A DNA stretch of 64,000 nucleotides, taken from NCBI RefSeq assembly GCF_038003045.1, contig NZ_JBBOOK010000001.1, positions 248,001 to 312,000 of the forward strand. The letters run 5' to 3'. Positions 52,544 to 60,554 of the stretch are shown one piece after another. Numbering within the stretch: the stretch's first letter is position 1; each line of letters opens with the position of its first letter. The notes beneath the pieces are model-generated. The model ran no database searches, was not told where the DNA came from, and saw only the letters and a program-made list of their open reading frames with translations. Source of the stretch: Sporosarcina sp. FSL W7-1349 (GTDB lineage Bacteria > Bacillota > Bacilli > Bacillales_A > Planococcaceae). The translations under genes were made by a program, and so were the position numbers.

Positions 52544-53083
52544 ATGCTGAGCAAAGAAAACACGGTTTTTGTCCTAGTTGATGTACAGGGAAAATTAGCA
52601 AAGATTGTACAAGACAGTGAAAAGATGATACTAGGTCTTAAAAACCTAATTCAAGGGCTGCGTATATTAGAAATTCCAATTGTCTGGCTCGAACAGTATC
52701 CAGAAGGCTTGGGGCCGACGAATGAGGAATTAATTGAGCATTTGCATGGATTAGAACCAATTCGCAAAATCACTTTTGATGCTTGTAAAAATCCTGATTT
52801 TATTGAGGCGATGGAAATGACAGGAAGGAAGCAGGTACTAGTTGCGGGAATTGAAACGCATATTTGTGTTTTTCAAACGGCTACGGGCTTAATGGAGTTG
52901 GGATATGAGGTACAAGTTGTGGCCGACGCTGTTTCTTCCCGTACCACTTTAAATAAAGAGATCGGGCTTGAAAAAATGAAATCATTAGGCATTCACTGGA
53001 CTAGTGTCGAGATGTCGTTGTATGAACTCATGGAAACAGCGGAAGGTGAGCAGTTTAAACAAATTTTAAAATTACTTAAGTAA
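52544..53083 (+). CDS. Isochorismatase-family cysteine hydrolase
   Basis: 179-aa hydrolase with the Asp-Lys-Cys triad: Asp in FVLVDVQGKL (about 15), Lys in EPIRKITFDAC (about 82) and Cys in GIETHICVFQTA (about 110). Family members hydrolyse isochorismate, nicotinamide, N-carbamoyl compounds or other amides; the short form resembles YcaC. It follows the HpaB-like gene by 65 bases and has GGGGGAA before the ATG at 52544. Hydroxylase plus hydrolase suggests a small catabolic or detoxification pathway for an aromatic or amide compound; this is inferred. Confidence 0.85.
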   Translation: MLSKENTVFVLVDVQGKLAKIVQDSEKMILGLKNLIQGLRILEIPIVWLEQYPEGLGPTNEELIEHLHGLEPIRKITFDACKNPDFIEAMEMTGRKQVLVAGIETHICVFQTATGLMELGYEVQVVADAVSSRTTLNKEIGLEKMKSLGIHWTSVEMSLYELMETAEGEQFKQILKLLK

Positions 53084-53184
53084 CGTCCGATTCATCTAAT
53101 AATTAAAACAGCCTAAGTGTACTTGGTTAATGTATATTAATATTTGAAGCAACAGGACTTACTGGTTTACTTACGAGCGATAGC

Positions 53185-53213
53185 TTGCCGAATAATTTTA
53201 AATCCTGTATACT
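53185..53213 (+). promoter_or_regulatory. Promoter of the pheST leader
   Basis: TTGCCG (53185-53190), 17 bases, TATACT (53208-53213), just upstream of the T-box. Confidence 0.75.
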
Positions 53214-53229
53214 ACTTGCATAATGTATG

Positions 53230-53482
53230 ATAAAAGCGATGATCGGGAAAAGTAGACATCTCACGAACCAACAGGAAACCAAGGCCATGACTGAGAGCTT
53301 TGGCAGGAAAGTGGTTGTCGAAGTTCACCCCGCGAGCTGCCGCCAGGACCAGCCAAGGCTGTAAAGGTGTGTCGGTGAAGGACCGTTAATCCAGAATGAA
53401 GTGATTATGCACAATTGCGTAATAATCAGGGTGGTACCGCGAACTCGTCCTCGTCCCTATTTTAGGGGCGGGGATTTTTTAA
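53230..53482 (+). promoter_or_regulatory. T-box riboswitch controlling pheST
   Basis: tRNA-Phe-sensing leader. The T-box AGGGTGGTACCGCG is at 53428-53441. A likely Phe specifier TTC lies in GTCGAAGTTCACC near 53330. The terminator pairs TCCTCGTCCCT (53448-53458) with AGGGGCGGGGA (53464-53474) and runs into TTTTTT. The 5' boundary is approximate. pheS begins about 150 bases after the terminator. Confidence 0.93.
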
Positions 53483-53618
53483 TTTGATTGGGTGGGTTTT
53501 CAACACCCACCCAATCAAATTAAAGCCTCCGGCGGATGCCACAGACTTTGAAAGGAATTAATTGAGCAAGCTCAATTCAAAATCTGGGCGCCAATACGCC
53601 GAGGCGCATTTGATTTAA
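53481..53618 (+). repeat. Perfect hairpin and repeat-like sequence between T-box and pheS
   Basis: AATTTGATTGGGTGGG (53481-53496) pairs perfectly with CCCACCCAATCAAATT (53506-53521) around a 9-base loop, directly after the T-box terminator and without a T run of its own. The following 97 bases are rich in short palindromes (AATTGAGCAAGCTCAATT at about 53561; GGCGCC and GGCGCATTTG near 53600). I recall similar CCTCCGGCGGATGCCACAG strings in Bacillales intergenic repeats. It looks like an inserted structured repeat inside the pheST 5' leader. Confidence 0.6.
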
Positions 53619-53634
53619 GTAAAGGAGAATTCGT

Positions 53635-54672
53635 ATGGAACAACAATTGAATGAATTGAAAGAACAGGCGCTCGCGAAAATCAACGAAGCGACGACTCCG
53701 AAAGAATTGAATGACGTTCGTGTCGCGTATCTTGGGAAGAAAGGGCCGATCACCGACCTGTTGAAAGGGATGGGGAAATTGCCTGCCAAGGAACGCCCGA
53801 AAATGGGAGCGTTGGTCAATGTCGTACGGGAAACCGTTACCGAGGTTTTGGAAGAGCGAATGGTGGTCCTCGAGGAGCAGGCGATCAATGAGCAGCTGGC
53901 GAAAGAAGCGATCGATATCACTTTGCCCGGCCGGCCGATCCGAACCGGAAATCACCACCCGCTCACTCGGGTTGTGGAGGAAATCGAAGACTTTTTCATC
54001 AGTATGGGCTATGAAATCGCTGAGGGCCCCGAAGTGGAAAAAGATTATTATAACTTCGAGGCATTGAATTTGCCGAAAGGGCATCCAGCTCGGGATATGC
54101 AGGATTCATTCTATATTTCCGAAGAAGTCTTACTTCGCACGCATACTTCGCCAGTTCAAGCGCGGACGATGGAGGCGAAAGAAGGTGCTGCTATTAAAAT
54201 TATCTGCCCAGGGAAAGTGTATCGCCGCGATAATGATGACGCGACACATTCACATCAATTCACGCAAATCGAAGGCTTGGTCGTTGGTGAGAATATCCGC
54301 ATGAGCGATTTGAAAGGGACACTGGATTTATTTGCAAAGAAAATGTTCGGTGCCGATCGGGAAATCCGTCTGCGTCCAAGTTTCTTCCCGTTCACGGAGC
54401 CGTCTGTTGAAATGGACATTTCCTGCTTCAAATGTGGCGGAGCCGGTTGTAACGTATGTAAAAAAACAGGCTGGATTGAGATTCTTGGTGCCGGAATGGT
54501 ACACCCGAATGTGTTGAAAATGGCAGGTTATGACCCGACTGTCGTTTCGGGGTTTGCATTCGGAATGGGGCCTGAGCGGATTGCAATGTTGAAATATGGT
54601 GTGGAAGATATCCGTCATTTCTATACGAATGACGTGCGGTTCGTTTCGCAATTCCACCGGACGGAAGCGTAA
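53635..54672 (+). CDS. pheS: Phenylalanyl-tRNA synthetase alpha subunit
   Basis: 345-aa catalytic subunit of the alpha2-beta2 PheRS. An N-terminal coiled coil (about 1-85) is followed by the class II core with [16 protein letters not shown], motif 2 in [24 protein letters not shown], and motif 3 in [17 protein letters not shown]. The ATG at 53635 follows AAAGGAG. pheT starts 12 bases after its stop. Controlled by the T-box upstream. Confidence 0.97.
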   Translation: MEQQLNELKEQALAKINEATTPKELNDVRVAYLGKKGPITDLLKGMGKLPAKERPKMGALVNVVRETVTEVLEERMVVLEEQAINEQLAKEAIDITLPGRPIRTGNHHPLTRVVEEIEDFFISMGYEIAEGPEVEKDYYNFEALNLPKGHPARDMQDSFYISEEVLLRTHTSPVQARTMEAKEGAAIKIICPGKVYRRDNDDATHSHQFTQIEGLVVGENIRMSDLKGTLDLFAKKMFGADREIRLRPSFFPFTEPSVEMDISCFKCGGAGCNVCKKTGWIEILGAGMVHPNVLKMAGYDPTVVSGFAFGMGPERIAMLKYGVEDIRHFYTNDVRFVSQFHRTEA

Positions 54673-54684
54673 GGAGGATATGAC

Positions 54685-57093
54685 ATGTTAGTATCTACAA
54701 AATGGTTGAATGAGTATGTGAACATTGAGGGAATTGCGGTTGAGGAATTGGCCGAAAAAATCACGCGCTCCGGAATTGAAGTCGATTCCATCATGGATCG
54801 CTCCCATGGCATGACGAACGTCGTTGTCGGCTATGTAAAAGAATGTGTGAAACATCCAGAAGCGGATAAATTAAAAATTTGCCAAGTGGATGTCGGAGAA
54901 GAAACGACCCAAATTATCTGCGGTGCGCCAAACGTTGCGGAAGGGCAGAAAGTCATCGTTGCCCGTCCAGGAGCCGTCCTTCCGGGAGGCTTGAAAATCA
55001 AGAAGGCGAAACTGCGCGGGGAAGAATCTAACGGCATGATCTGTTCCCTACAAGAATTGGCAATCGAAGGGAAGTTGGTGCCGAAAGCGTATGCGGAGGG
55101 TATCTATGTCTTGCCATCTGATGCGGTGCCAGGAGAGGATGCTCTCCCATTGTTAGGCTTGGATGATCAAGTGCTCGAGTTCGATCTGACGCCGAACCGT
55201 TCGGATTCACTCAGCATGTTGGGTGTCGCGTATGAAGTCGGAGCAATTTTATCCCAAGGCATCCAATTGCCGGAGGTTTCCTACAAGGAATCTGCGGAAA
55301 AGGCATCGGATTATTTAAAGCTTCGCGTTGATGCGGCGAAAGAGAATCCGATGTACGTGGCGAAAGTCGTGAAAAATGTAAAGATTGCCGAGTCGCCATT
55401 ATGGCTCCAAAACCGTTTGATGGCTACCGGAGTACGTCCGCATAATAATGTGGTCGATATCACAAACCTTGTCTTGATGGAGTACGGCCAACCGCTTCAC
55501 GCTTTTGATTACGACCGTCTGGGCACGGGGGAGATCGTTGTCCGTCTTGCAGAAGAAGATGAAAAGATAACGACGTTGGATGACGCGGAACGCACATTAA
55601 ATAGCCATAATCTGGTCATCACGAACGGCAAAGAACCAGTTGCCTTAGCCGGAGTCATGGGCGGCGCCAATTCCGAAGTGCATGATGGAACGACAACCGT
55701 AGTGATCGAATCCGCATATTTCGCACCTGCCTCCGTCCGCCATACATCGAAAGAAGTCGGCCTGCGAAGCGATGCGAGTGCTCGTTTTGAAAAGGGAGTC
55801 GACCCGAACCGTGTGGCAGCTGCGGCAGAACGCGCGGCACAACTGATGGCGGAACTCGCGGGCGGAGAAGTTTTAGCCGGTTCTGTCGTATTTGACAAGC
55901 TGGATAAGACAGCTGCGCAAATTACCGTTTCACCGGATTATATTAACAACCGCCTTGGAATGAAAATTTCCTTGGAAGAAATGCTTTCGATATTGGAGAG
56001 GCTGCAAATTCCTACCGATGCTATCAATGGCCAATTGGTCATCGACGCGCCGACACGCCGTCAAGATTTGAAAATCGAGGAAGACATCATCGAAGAAATT
56101 GCCCGCATGTATGGCTACGATGAAATTCCAAAGACGCTTCCAGTGTCGGAATCGACTCCTGGCGGCTTGACACCGTATCAGGCGAAACGCCGGATCGTCC
56201 GCCGTTTCTTGGAAGGGGCTGGATTGTATCAAGCGTTGACCTATTCGCTGACTTCAAAGGAGCAAGCGCAAGCCTACGCATTGGAAACTGCACCGGTCAC
56301 TGAATTGCTCATGCCGATGAGCGAAGAGCGGAGCACGCTTCGTCAAAGCCTGATCCCGCATCTATTGGAAGCTGCAACGTATAATGTAGCGCGCCGGAAC
56401 GACTCGGTCGCTCTATATGAAACAGGTTCCGTCTTCCTAGGGGAAGAAGAGGACGGACTGCCGCAAGAGGTGGAACATGTCGCGGCTGTCGTAACAGGAA
56501 AATGGGTCGACCACGCTTGGCAAGGGGAAACAAAACCCGTTGATTTCTTCGTCATGAAAGGCATCGTTGAAGGGATGATGGATAGTCTCGGATTAGTAGA
56601 GGGGCTTTCATTCGAACAGGTTGCTCTGGTAGGGATGCACCCGGGACGTACCGCCAATATCCTGTTCAACGGAGAACGGATCGGCATGCTCGGGCAAGTT
56701 CACCCGACCGAGCAGAAGAAACGGGATTTAAAAGAGACCTATGTCATGGAAATGAACTTGGCGCAAATCCTATCCATCGAGACGGATGATTTAGTTTATG
56801 TACCGGTTCCGCGGTTCCCGTCCATCTCAAGGGACATCGCCCTTGTCGTGGCAAGTGAAACGACAGCTGGAACGCTTGAAGCCGTCATCCGGAAAGCAGG
56901 CGGCAAGTTGCTAAAAGACGTGAAACTCTTCGACTTGTATGAAGGGAAAAACGTCGAAGAAGGCATGAAGTCATTAGCCTTCTCGCTGACGTATGCAGAT
57001 CCGGAACGGACACTGACGGATGAAGAAGTCGTCAAAGCACATGAAAAAGTATTGAACGCCTTGACCGAAGCCGGCGCTTCGCTACGAGGATGA
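54685..57093 (+). CDS. pheT: Phenylalanyl-tRNA synthetase beta subunit
   Basis: 802-aa beta subunit. An EMAP/tRNA-binding domain (about 40-150) is followed by the B3/4 editing domain (about 210-400, with LTPNRSDSLSMLGVAYEVG just ahead), the B5 domain (about 405-475), the class II-like core, and a C-terminal FDX anticodon-binding domain (VPRFPSISRDIALVV, about 710-800). The editing domain deacylates Tyr-tRNA-Phe. The ATG at 54685 has AAGGAGGAT. The gene ends at a terminator followed by array D. Confidence 0.97.
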   Translation: MLVSTKWLNEYVNIEGIAVEELAEKITRSGIEVDSIMDRSHGMTNVVVGYVKECVKHPEADKLKICQVDVGEETTQIICGAPNVAEGQKVIVARPGAVLPGGLKIKKAKLRGEESNGMICSLQELAIEGKLVPKAYAEGIYVLPSDAVPGEDALPLLGLDDQVLEFDLTPNRSDSLSMLGVAYEVGAILSQGIQLPEVSYKESAEKASDYLKLRVDAAKENPMYVAKVVKNVKIAESPLWLQNRLMATGVRPHNNVVDITNLVLMEYGQPLHAFDYDRLGTGEIVVRLAEEDEKITTLDDAERTLNSHNLVITNGKEPVALAGVMGGANSEVHDGTTTVVIESAYFAPASVRHTSKEVGLRSDASARFEKGVDPNRVAAAAERAAQLMAELAGGEVLAGSVVFDKLDKTAAQITVSPDYINNRLGMKISLEEMLSILERLQIPTDAINGQLVIDAPTRRQDLKIEEDIIEEIARMYGYDEIPKTLPVSESTPGGLTPYQAKRRIVRRFLEGAGLYQALTYSLTSKEQAQAYALETAPVTELLMPMSEERSTLRQSLIPHLLEAATYNVARRNDSVALYETGSVFLGEEEDGLPQEVEHVAAVVTGKWVDHAWQGETKPVDFFVMKGIVEGMMDSLGLVEGLSFEQVALVGMHPGRTANILFNGERIGMLGQVHPTEQKKRDLKETYVMEMNLAQILSIETDDLVYVPVPRFPSISRDIALVVASETTAGTLEAVIRKAGGKLLKDVKLFDLYEGKNVEEGMKSLAFSLTYADPERTLTDEEVVKAHEKVLNALTEAGASLRG

Positions 57094-57098
57094 AGGAA

Positions 57099-57127
57099 AG
57101 GGGCTGTCCAATGTGGATGGCCCCTTT
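57099..57127 (+). terminator. Terminator of pheST
   Basis: GGGGCTGTCC pairs with GGATGGCCCC around a short loop (about 57100-57124), followed by TTTTT. Confidence 0.85.
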
Positions 57128-57150
57128 TTGATGGTTTTGGGGGAAGGGTG

Positions 57151-57437
57151 GGAGTGTTTTGAGGTTGGAGCAAAGGGTTTCGAAGTCGGACAACAATGTT
57201 TCGAGGTGGTGCGAAAACGTTTCGAAGTGGCTGGAAATGTTGTGAGGTTGAACTAAAATGTTTCGAAGTTGGTCGATAGTATTTCGAACTGGATTGTGAG
57301 CGTTACGAGGTTGTGTGAAAACGTTACGAGGTAGACAGGAAATGTTGTGTAGTTAGTGAAACGTTGTGAGGTTGGAACAAAATATTAAGAAGTTGCCAAA
57401 TAACGTTTTGGGTTACAACGTTTCGAAGTGACCGGAA
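57151..57437 (+). repeat. Degenerate tandem array D, period about 21 bp (about 13 units)
   Basis: About 13 units of 19-23 bases approximating ACGTTTCGAGGTTGGNNNAA directly after the pheST terminator. Examples: ATGTTTCGAGGTGGTGCGAAA near 57196, ACGTTACGAGGTAGACAGGAA near 57321, ACGTTGTGAGGTTGGAACAAA near 57361. It has the same unit and orientation as array C, and array B is the inverted form. It fills most of the 442-base gap before the small membrane-protein gene. Confidence 0.9.
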
Positions 57438-57535
57438 ACTAGCCCAACTTTCCGAGGTTCCAAACTACCGTCGTCATTCACCATTCTTAGCGAACAATGC
57501 TGCACTTGACTCATGGATGAAAGGGGTAAATTGAC

Positions 57536-57715
57536 TTGAAGAAAAATAATCGGTTGAAAGATAGTACCTTTATAATAATCGATCCTCTCGCTTTGCTTGC
57601 TGCGATCGGCGGTGGGATATTGCTCTATGGGATACTACGGAATAAATTCCTAGCGCCTGCCATGAAAAAGATTTTATCTGAATCTAAAGTGCAGGCATTG
57701 CTTTCCGAGAAATGA
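57536..57715 (+). CDS. Small membrane protein, 59 aa
   Basis: 59 codons from a TTG at 57536 behind AAAGGGG with 8-base spacing. The product is a basic N-terminus (MKKNNRLKD), one hydrophobic helix (IIIDPLALLAAIGGGILLYGIL, about 13-34), and a basic amphipathic tail ending VQALLSEK. The good ribosome site, sensible topology and a terminator right after the stop support it as a real gene. Family and function are not recognised. It lies between array D and a convergent lipoprotein gene. Confidence 0.65.
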   Translation: MKKNNRLKDSTFIIIDPLALLAAIGGGILLYGILRNKFLAPAMKKILSESKVQALLSEK

Positions 57716-57759
57716 AAAACTGTCCAACAGACCAATCCCGGTTCGTTGGACAGTTTTTT
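57716..57759. terminator. Bidirectional terminator
   Basis: AAAACTGTCCAAC (57716-57728) pairs with GTTGGACAGTTTT (57745-57757). T/A runs on both sides serve the small membrane-protein gene and the convergent lipoprotein gene. Confidence 0.9.
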
Positions 57760-58340
57760 CATTTAATAGGATCCACTACCCGGAACCCAATATCAGTTGC
57801 CAGTTCGGTTTCCGGCAAGCCTTGCATATCATCATCCTGCCCGGCGACGGTGAACCGGGCGGCGCCATGGATGATGTATTCTCCTTCCGGAAAACCTTTC
57901 TCCTCGATAATCGTTTTGACAAATTCAACATAGTCTGGGTCGTCCTGGTCGCTATAGCCACCGGCAAACTCGTATCTATGCTGATGTGGCACATCTTTTT
58001 TCAAGGTAGTCACGATAAGTGGACTGTTCATTGCATAATCCACGTAGATTTCCCTAGTCCGCTCTTCCAATGGAAAATAGAATGGAGAGGAGGCGTGGGC
58101 AATCTCGATTTCATCTTGCTCACCGATATAGGTCAATTCAGCAAAAATCGCGGTTCCTCCAAAAGTGTCATATACGTCTTTTTCGGTATAAAGCCGGTAG
58201 ACGAAATCGCCTTCTTGCACTTCTGATTCAGGTGGGGGTAATGGGCTACCATGATCCTCATAGGAGACATCAGAACCCTTTTTTAGTCCGCACGCGCTAA
58301 GCACTATCATGAACATAGCCAAGTAAAGAACTTTCCTCAA
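57759..58340 (-). CDS. Putative lipoprotein
   Basis: 193-aa secreted protein with a lipoprotein signal peptide: a hydrophobic helix ending in the lipobox LSAC, so Cys at about residue 16 would be lipidated. The mature part is acidic, Pro-rich near its start (SPLPPPESE), and otherwise resembles no family I can name. The minus-strand sequence GAGGTGATT is better placed as ribosome site for the TTG at 58340 than for the GTG at 58349, which would lie inside it. Function unknown. Confidence 0.78.
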   Translation of the reverse strand: MRKVLYLAMFMIVLSACGLKKGSDVSYEDHGSPLPPPESEVQEGDFVYRLYTEKDVYDTFGGTAIFAELTYIGEQDEIEIAHASSPFYFPLEERTREIYVDYAMNSPLIVTTLKKDVPHQHRYEFAGGYSDQDDPDYVEFVKTIIEEKGFPEGEYIIHGAARFTVAGQDDDMQGLPETELATDIGFRVVDPIK

Positions 58341-58382
58341 AAGAATCACCTCATTGGAATGGACGGTCTATTATGAGAAAAG

Positions 58383-59318
58383 TTACAATTTTTTCTTGCT
58401 GATAATCGCTTTTGCTTTTTGCGCATTGGCGAAATGCCATTTGGTCATCGATTTCAGCTTTTCCTCGCCGTGCTTCCAAAGAATGGTCGCGGCGATTTGA
58501 TCCACTTTCGGCCCTGCACCTTTCGGCAACGTCATGCCAGCCTGCGCGCTTAAACGGTCCATCTCTTCCAAAAAAGCGACCCTTGCAATGATCGAGGCGG
58601 CGGCTACCGCGACATGGAGGTTCTCCGCTTTCGTGGAAAACAGGACGTTCTCCCGTACAATTTCCTTTTCCGCTTTGAGATGATTATAATAAATTCCCCG
58701 TTCCGCAAACTGGTCGATCAAAATATAGTCCGGCCGTTCATCCTCCATTTTACGCAGGACATGCTTGAGTGCTTGATTATGGAGAAGAGCCTTGATCTTA
58801 CCTTGCGACCAGCCACGGGCTTGTACATCATTGTACTTGTCGTTCGGCAGCGTCAAAACACTGTGGACCAAAGTTGCCTGAAGGTCTGGGGCGATCTTCC
58901 GCATCCAGTCGTCGTTCAGTTGCTTGGAATCCTTGACGCCCAATTCACGCACCAGTTCAATCTGATCGGCCCGTACGAAACAAGCCGCCACTGTGACAGG
59001 ACCAAAGAAGTCGCCTGTTCCGGTTTCATCGGACCCGAGGACAGAAGCCGATGCCAATCGTTCTGGGAGCGTGTCACCTTTCGTTTTTGGCTTCCCGCTC
59101 GCCGCGTTCACATCCGCCGTACCCCACAAAGCCGCTTCGCGCTCAGAGCCTGCGCCTTGAAACAGCACCTTTCCCGATTTATACGCCGTAATCACAGCAT
59201 CTGGTAATTTTGCCGCAAATACAACCCCCGGCGCATTGCGCACGATTTTTTTGGCCGCATAATGATCTGCCAACCGTTTTAAACCATTCTCATCCAGTAC
59301 AATTACCGTATTGCTCAT
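58383..59318 (-). CDS. rnhC: Ribonuclease HIII
   Basis: 311-aa RNase HIII, removing RNA from RNA-DNA hybrids. An N-terminal TBP-like substrate-binding domain (about 1-85) precedes the catalytic domain, which shows SVLGSDETGTGDFFGPV with the active-site Asp/Glu pair, a later Asp in DYILIDQFAERGIYY, and AAASIIARVAFLEEM. The ATG at 59318 is preferred over 59327 because AGAGG is 9 bases upstream of it. It is opposite in direction to pheST and zapA, as in Bacillus. Confidence 0.93.
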   Translation of the reverse strand: MSNTVIVLDENGLKRLADHYAAKKIVRNAPGVVFAAKLPDAVITAYKSGKVLFQGAGSEREAALWGTADVNAASGKPKTKGDTLPERLASASVLGSDETGTGDFFGPVTVAACFVRADQIELVRELGVKDSKQLNDDWMRKIAPDLQATLVHSVLTLPNDKYNDVQARGWSQGKIKALLHNQALKHVLRKMEDERPDYILIDQFAERGIYYNHLKAEKEIVRENVLFSTKAENLHVAVAAASIIARVAFLEEMDRLSAQAGMTLPKGAGPKVDQIAATILWKHGEEKLKSMTKWHFANAQKAKAIISKKKL

Positions 59319-59472
59319 CCACTTCATCCTCTCAATTCTTGAAATTGCTTTTATACTTTAATTTCGTTTTGGACCCTGTAAACTCCTTTATCCTTGAATG
59401 ACTCTAACAGTTTCTAAAGGGGGAGACAATTAATTTAAGGGTTTGACAGATTTGTTGAAGGGGATCAAAGGG

Positions 59473-59577
59473 AAGTCCAACCAATTCGCCAAGTTGTCCA
59501 ATGAACCGCCCGGTATGTGCAACCAACCCTGAGAGATGTCCAACAAATCGGTAAAAATATTCAACCAAACGGCAAAA
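59473..59577 (+). repeat. Degenerate tandem array E, period about 21 bp (about 5 units)
   Basis: Five units approximating GTCCAACCAATCGGCAAAAT: AGTCCAACCAATTCGCCAAG, TTGTCCAATGAACCGCC, GTGCAACCAACCCTGAGAGA, GTCCAACAAATCGGTAAAAA and ATTCAACCAAACGGCAAAA. The unit differs from arrays A-D but the period matches. It lies in the divergent gap between rnhC and zapA. The rest of this 378-base gap is AT-rich, with a TATGAT -10-like sequence near 59658 for zapA. Confidence 0.75.
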
Positions 59578-59696
59578 GGAGCAAGTGAAAATGAGAAAAT
59601 CTCATTTATCCCCCTTGAAAAAACAGCACTTAATTCACAACTGAATCACTTTCATGGTATGATGGATGACAGAGTTTTTCGGGGGAGGTCAGGTCG

Positions 59697-59957
59697 TTGG
59701 CAGACGATAAAAAGACGCGCATTGCGGTTGAAATATACGGGCAGACATACAAGATCGTCGGGACTGAAACAAGCAGCCATATGCGGTTGGTCGCCTCGCT
59801 CGTCGATGACAAAATGCGGGAGATCAGTGAACGCAATCCCTATCTCGACAGTGCCAAAATTGCTGTGCTGACCGCCGTAAATACCGTACATGACTATCTG
59901 AAACTAAAAGAACGATTGGAACAGGTTGAAGAAGAATTGAATAAGTTGAAGGGTTGA
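59697..59957 (+). CDS. zapA: Cell division protein ZapA
   Basis: 86-aa FtsZ-ring stabiliser. The N-terminal domain has [15 protein letters not shown] and [18 protein letters not shown], and a C-terminal coiled coil ([19 protein letters not shown]) mediates dimer and tetramer formation. The start is TTG at 59697 behind GGGGGAGG. It heads the zapA-cvpA-polX-mutS2 run conserved in Bacillales. Confidence 0.92.
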   Translation: MADDKKTRIAVEIYGQTYKIVGTETSSHMRLVASLVDDKMREISERNPYLDSAKIAVLTAVNTVHDYLKLKERLEQVEEELNKLKG

Positions 59958-59966
59958 CGGACGGAC

Positions 59967-60506
59967 ATGTTAGATTTACTCATCATATTCCTCCTGTTAG
60001 GAGGTCTGATCACCGGGTTCCGCAGGGGACTGATCGTACAGGTTATACATATGACGGGATTCATCATCGCTCTCGTCGTCGCTTACAAGTACTATAAACA
60101 GCTGGCGGATAAGTTCGTCTTGTGGGTTCCCTATCCAGGGGTGACCGCGGGGTCGAAACTATCATTGACAGTGGAGCAATTGGATCTCGATCAAACTTTT
60201 TACAGATTGCTTGCTTTTGTCATCATCTTTCTTGCAGTGAAATTCATCCTGCAGCTGCTTGCCTCGATGGTGGACTTTTTGAAATATTTGCCGGTGCTTG
60301 GGTTTGCTTCCCGGCTAGGCGGGGCGGCACTTGGCTTTGTCGAGTTCTACATACTCATATTCCTAGTGTTGTACGTCCTAGTGTTGCTGCCGATTGATTT
60401 GATCCAGAGCTTCGTAGGCAAATCCCTCTTAGCCGATGCCATGTTTGAGCATACGCCGCTATTATCGGAGACAGTAAAAAAATGGTGGTACATTTATATG
60501 AAATAA
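59967..60506 (+). CDS. CvpA-family membrane protein
   Basis: 179-aa protein with four predicted membrane helices and the CvpA N-terminal pattern LDLLIIFLLLGGLITGFRRGLI. It corresponds to YshB of B. subtilis by position and length. CvpA in E. coli is needed for colicin V production; its molecular role in Bacillales is not settled. It starts 9 bases after zapA and is followed by a hairpin before polX. Confidence 0.85.
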   Translation: MLDLLIIFLLLGGLITGFRRGLIVQVIHMTGFIIALVVAYKYYKQLADKFVLWVPYPGVTAGSKLSLTVEQLDLDQTFYRLLAFVIIFLAVKFILQLLASMVDFLKYLPVLGFASRLGGAALGFVEFYILIFLVLYVLVLLPIDLIQSFVGKSLLADAMFEHTPLLSETVKKWWYIYMK

Positions 60507-60508
60507 CG

Positions 60509-60538
60509 GCTTCCCCCTTCTTGGAGGGAAGCTTTTTT
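60509..60538 (+). terminator. Terminator or attenuator between cvpA and polX
   Basis: GCTTCCCCC (60509-60517) pairs with GGAGGGAAGC (60523-60532), followed by TTTTTT. It is close to the polX start, so it probably reduces rather than abolishes read-through. Confidence 0.8.
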
Positions 60539-60554
60539 AAAGGGAGGACTTGGA

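Noticed and set aside
53481..53521. The perfect hairpin as the T-box terminator
   Set aside because: The T-box terminator with its own T run is complete just upstream (53448-53480). This hairpin is not followed by T residues and lies beyond it.
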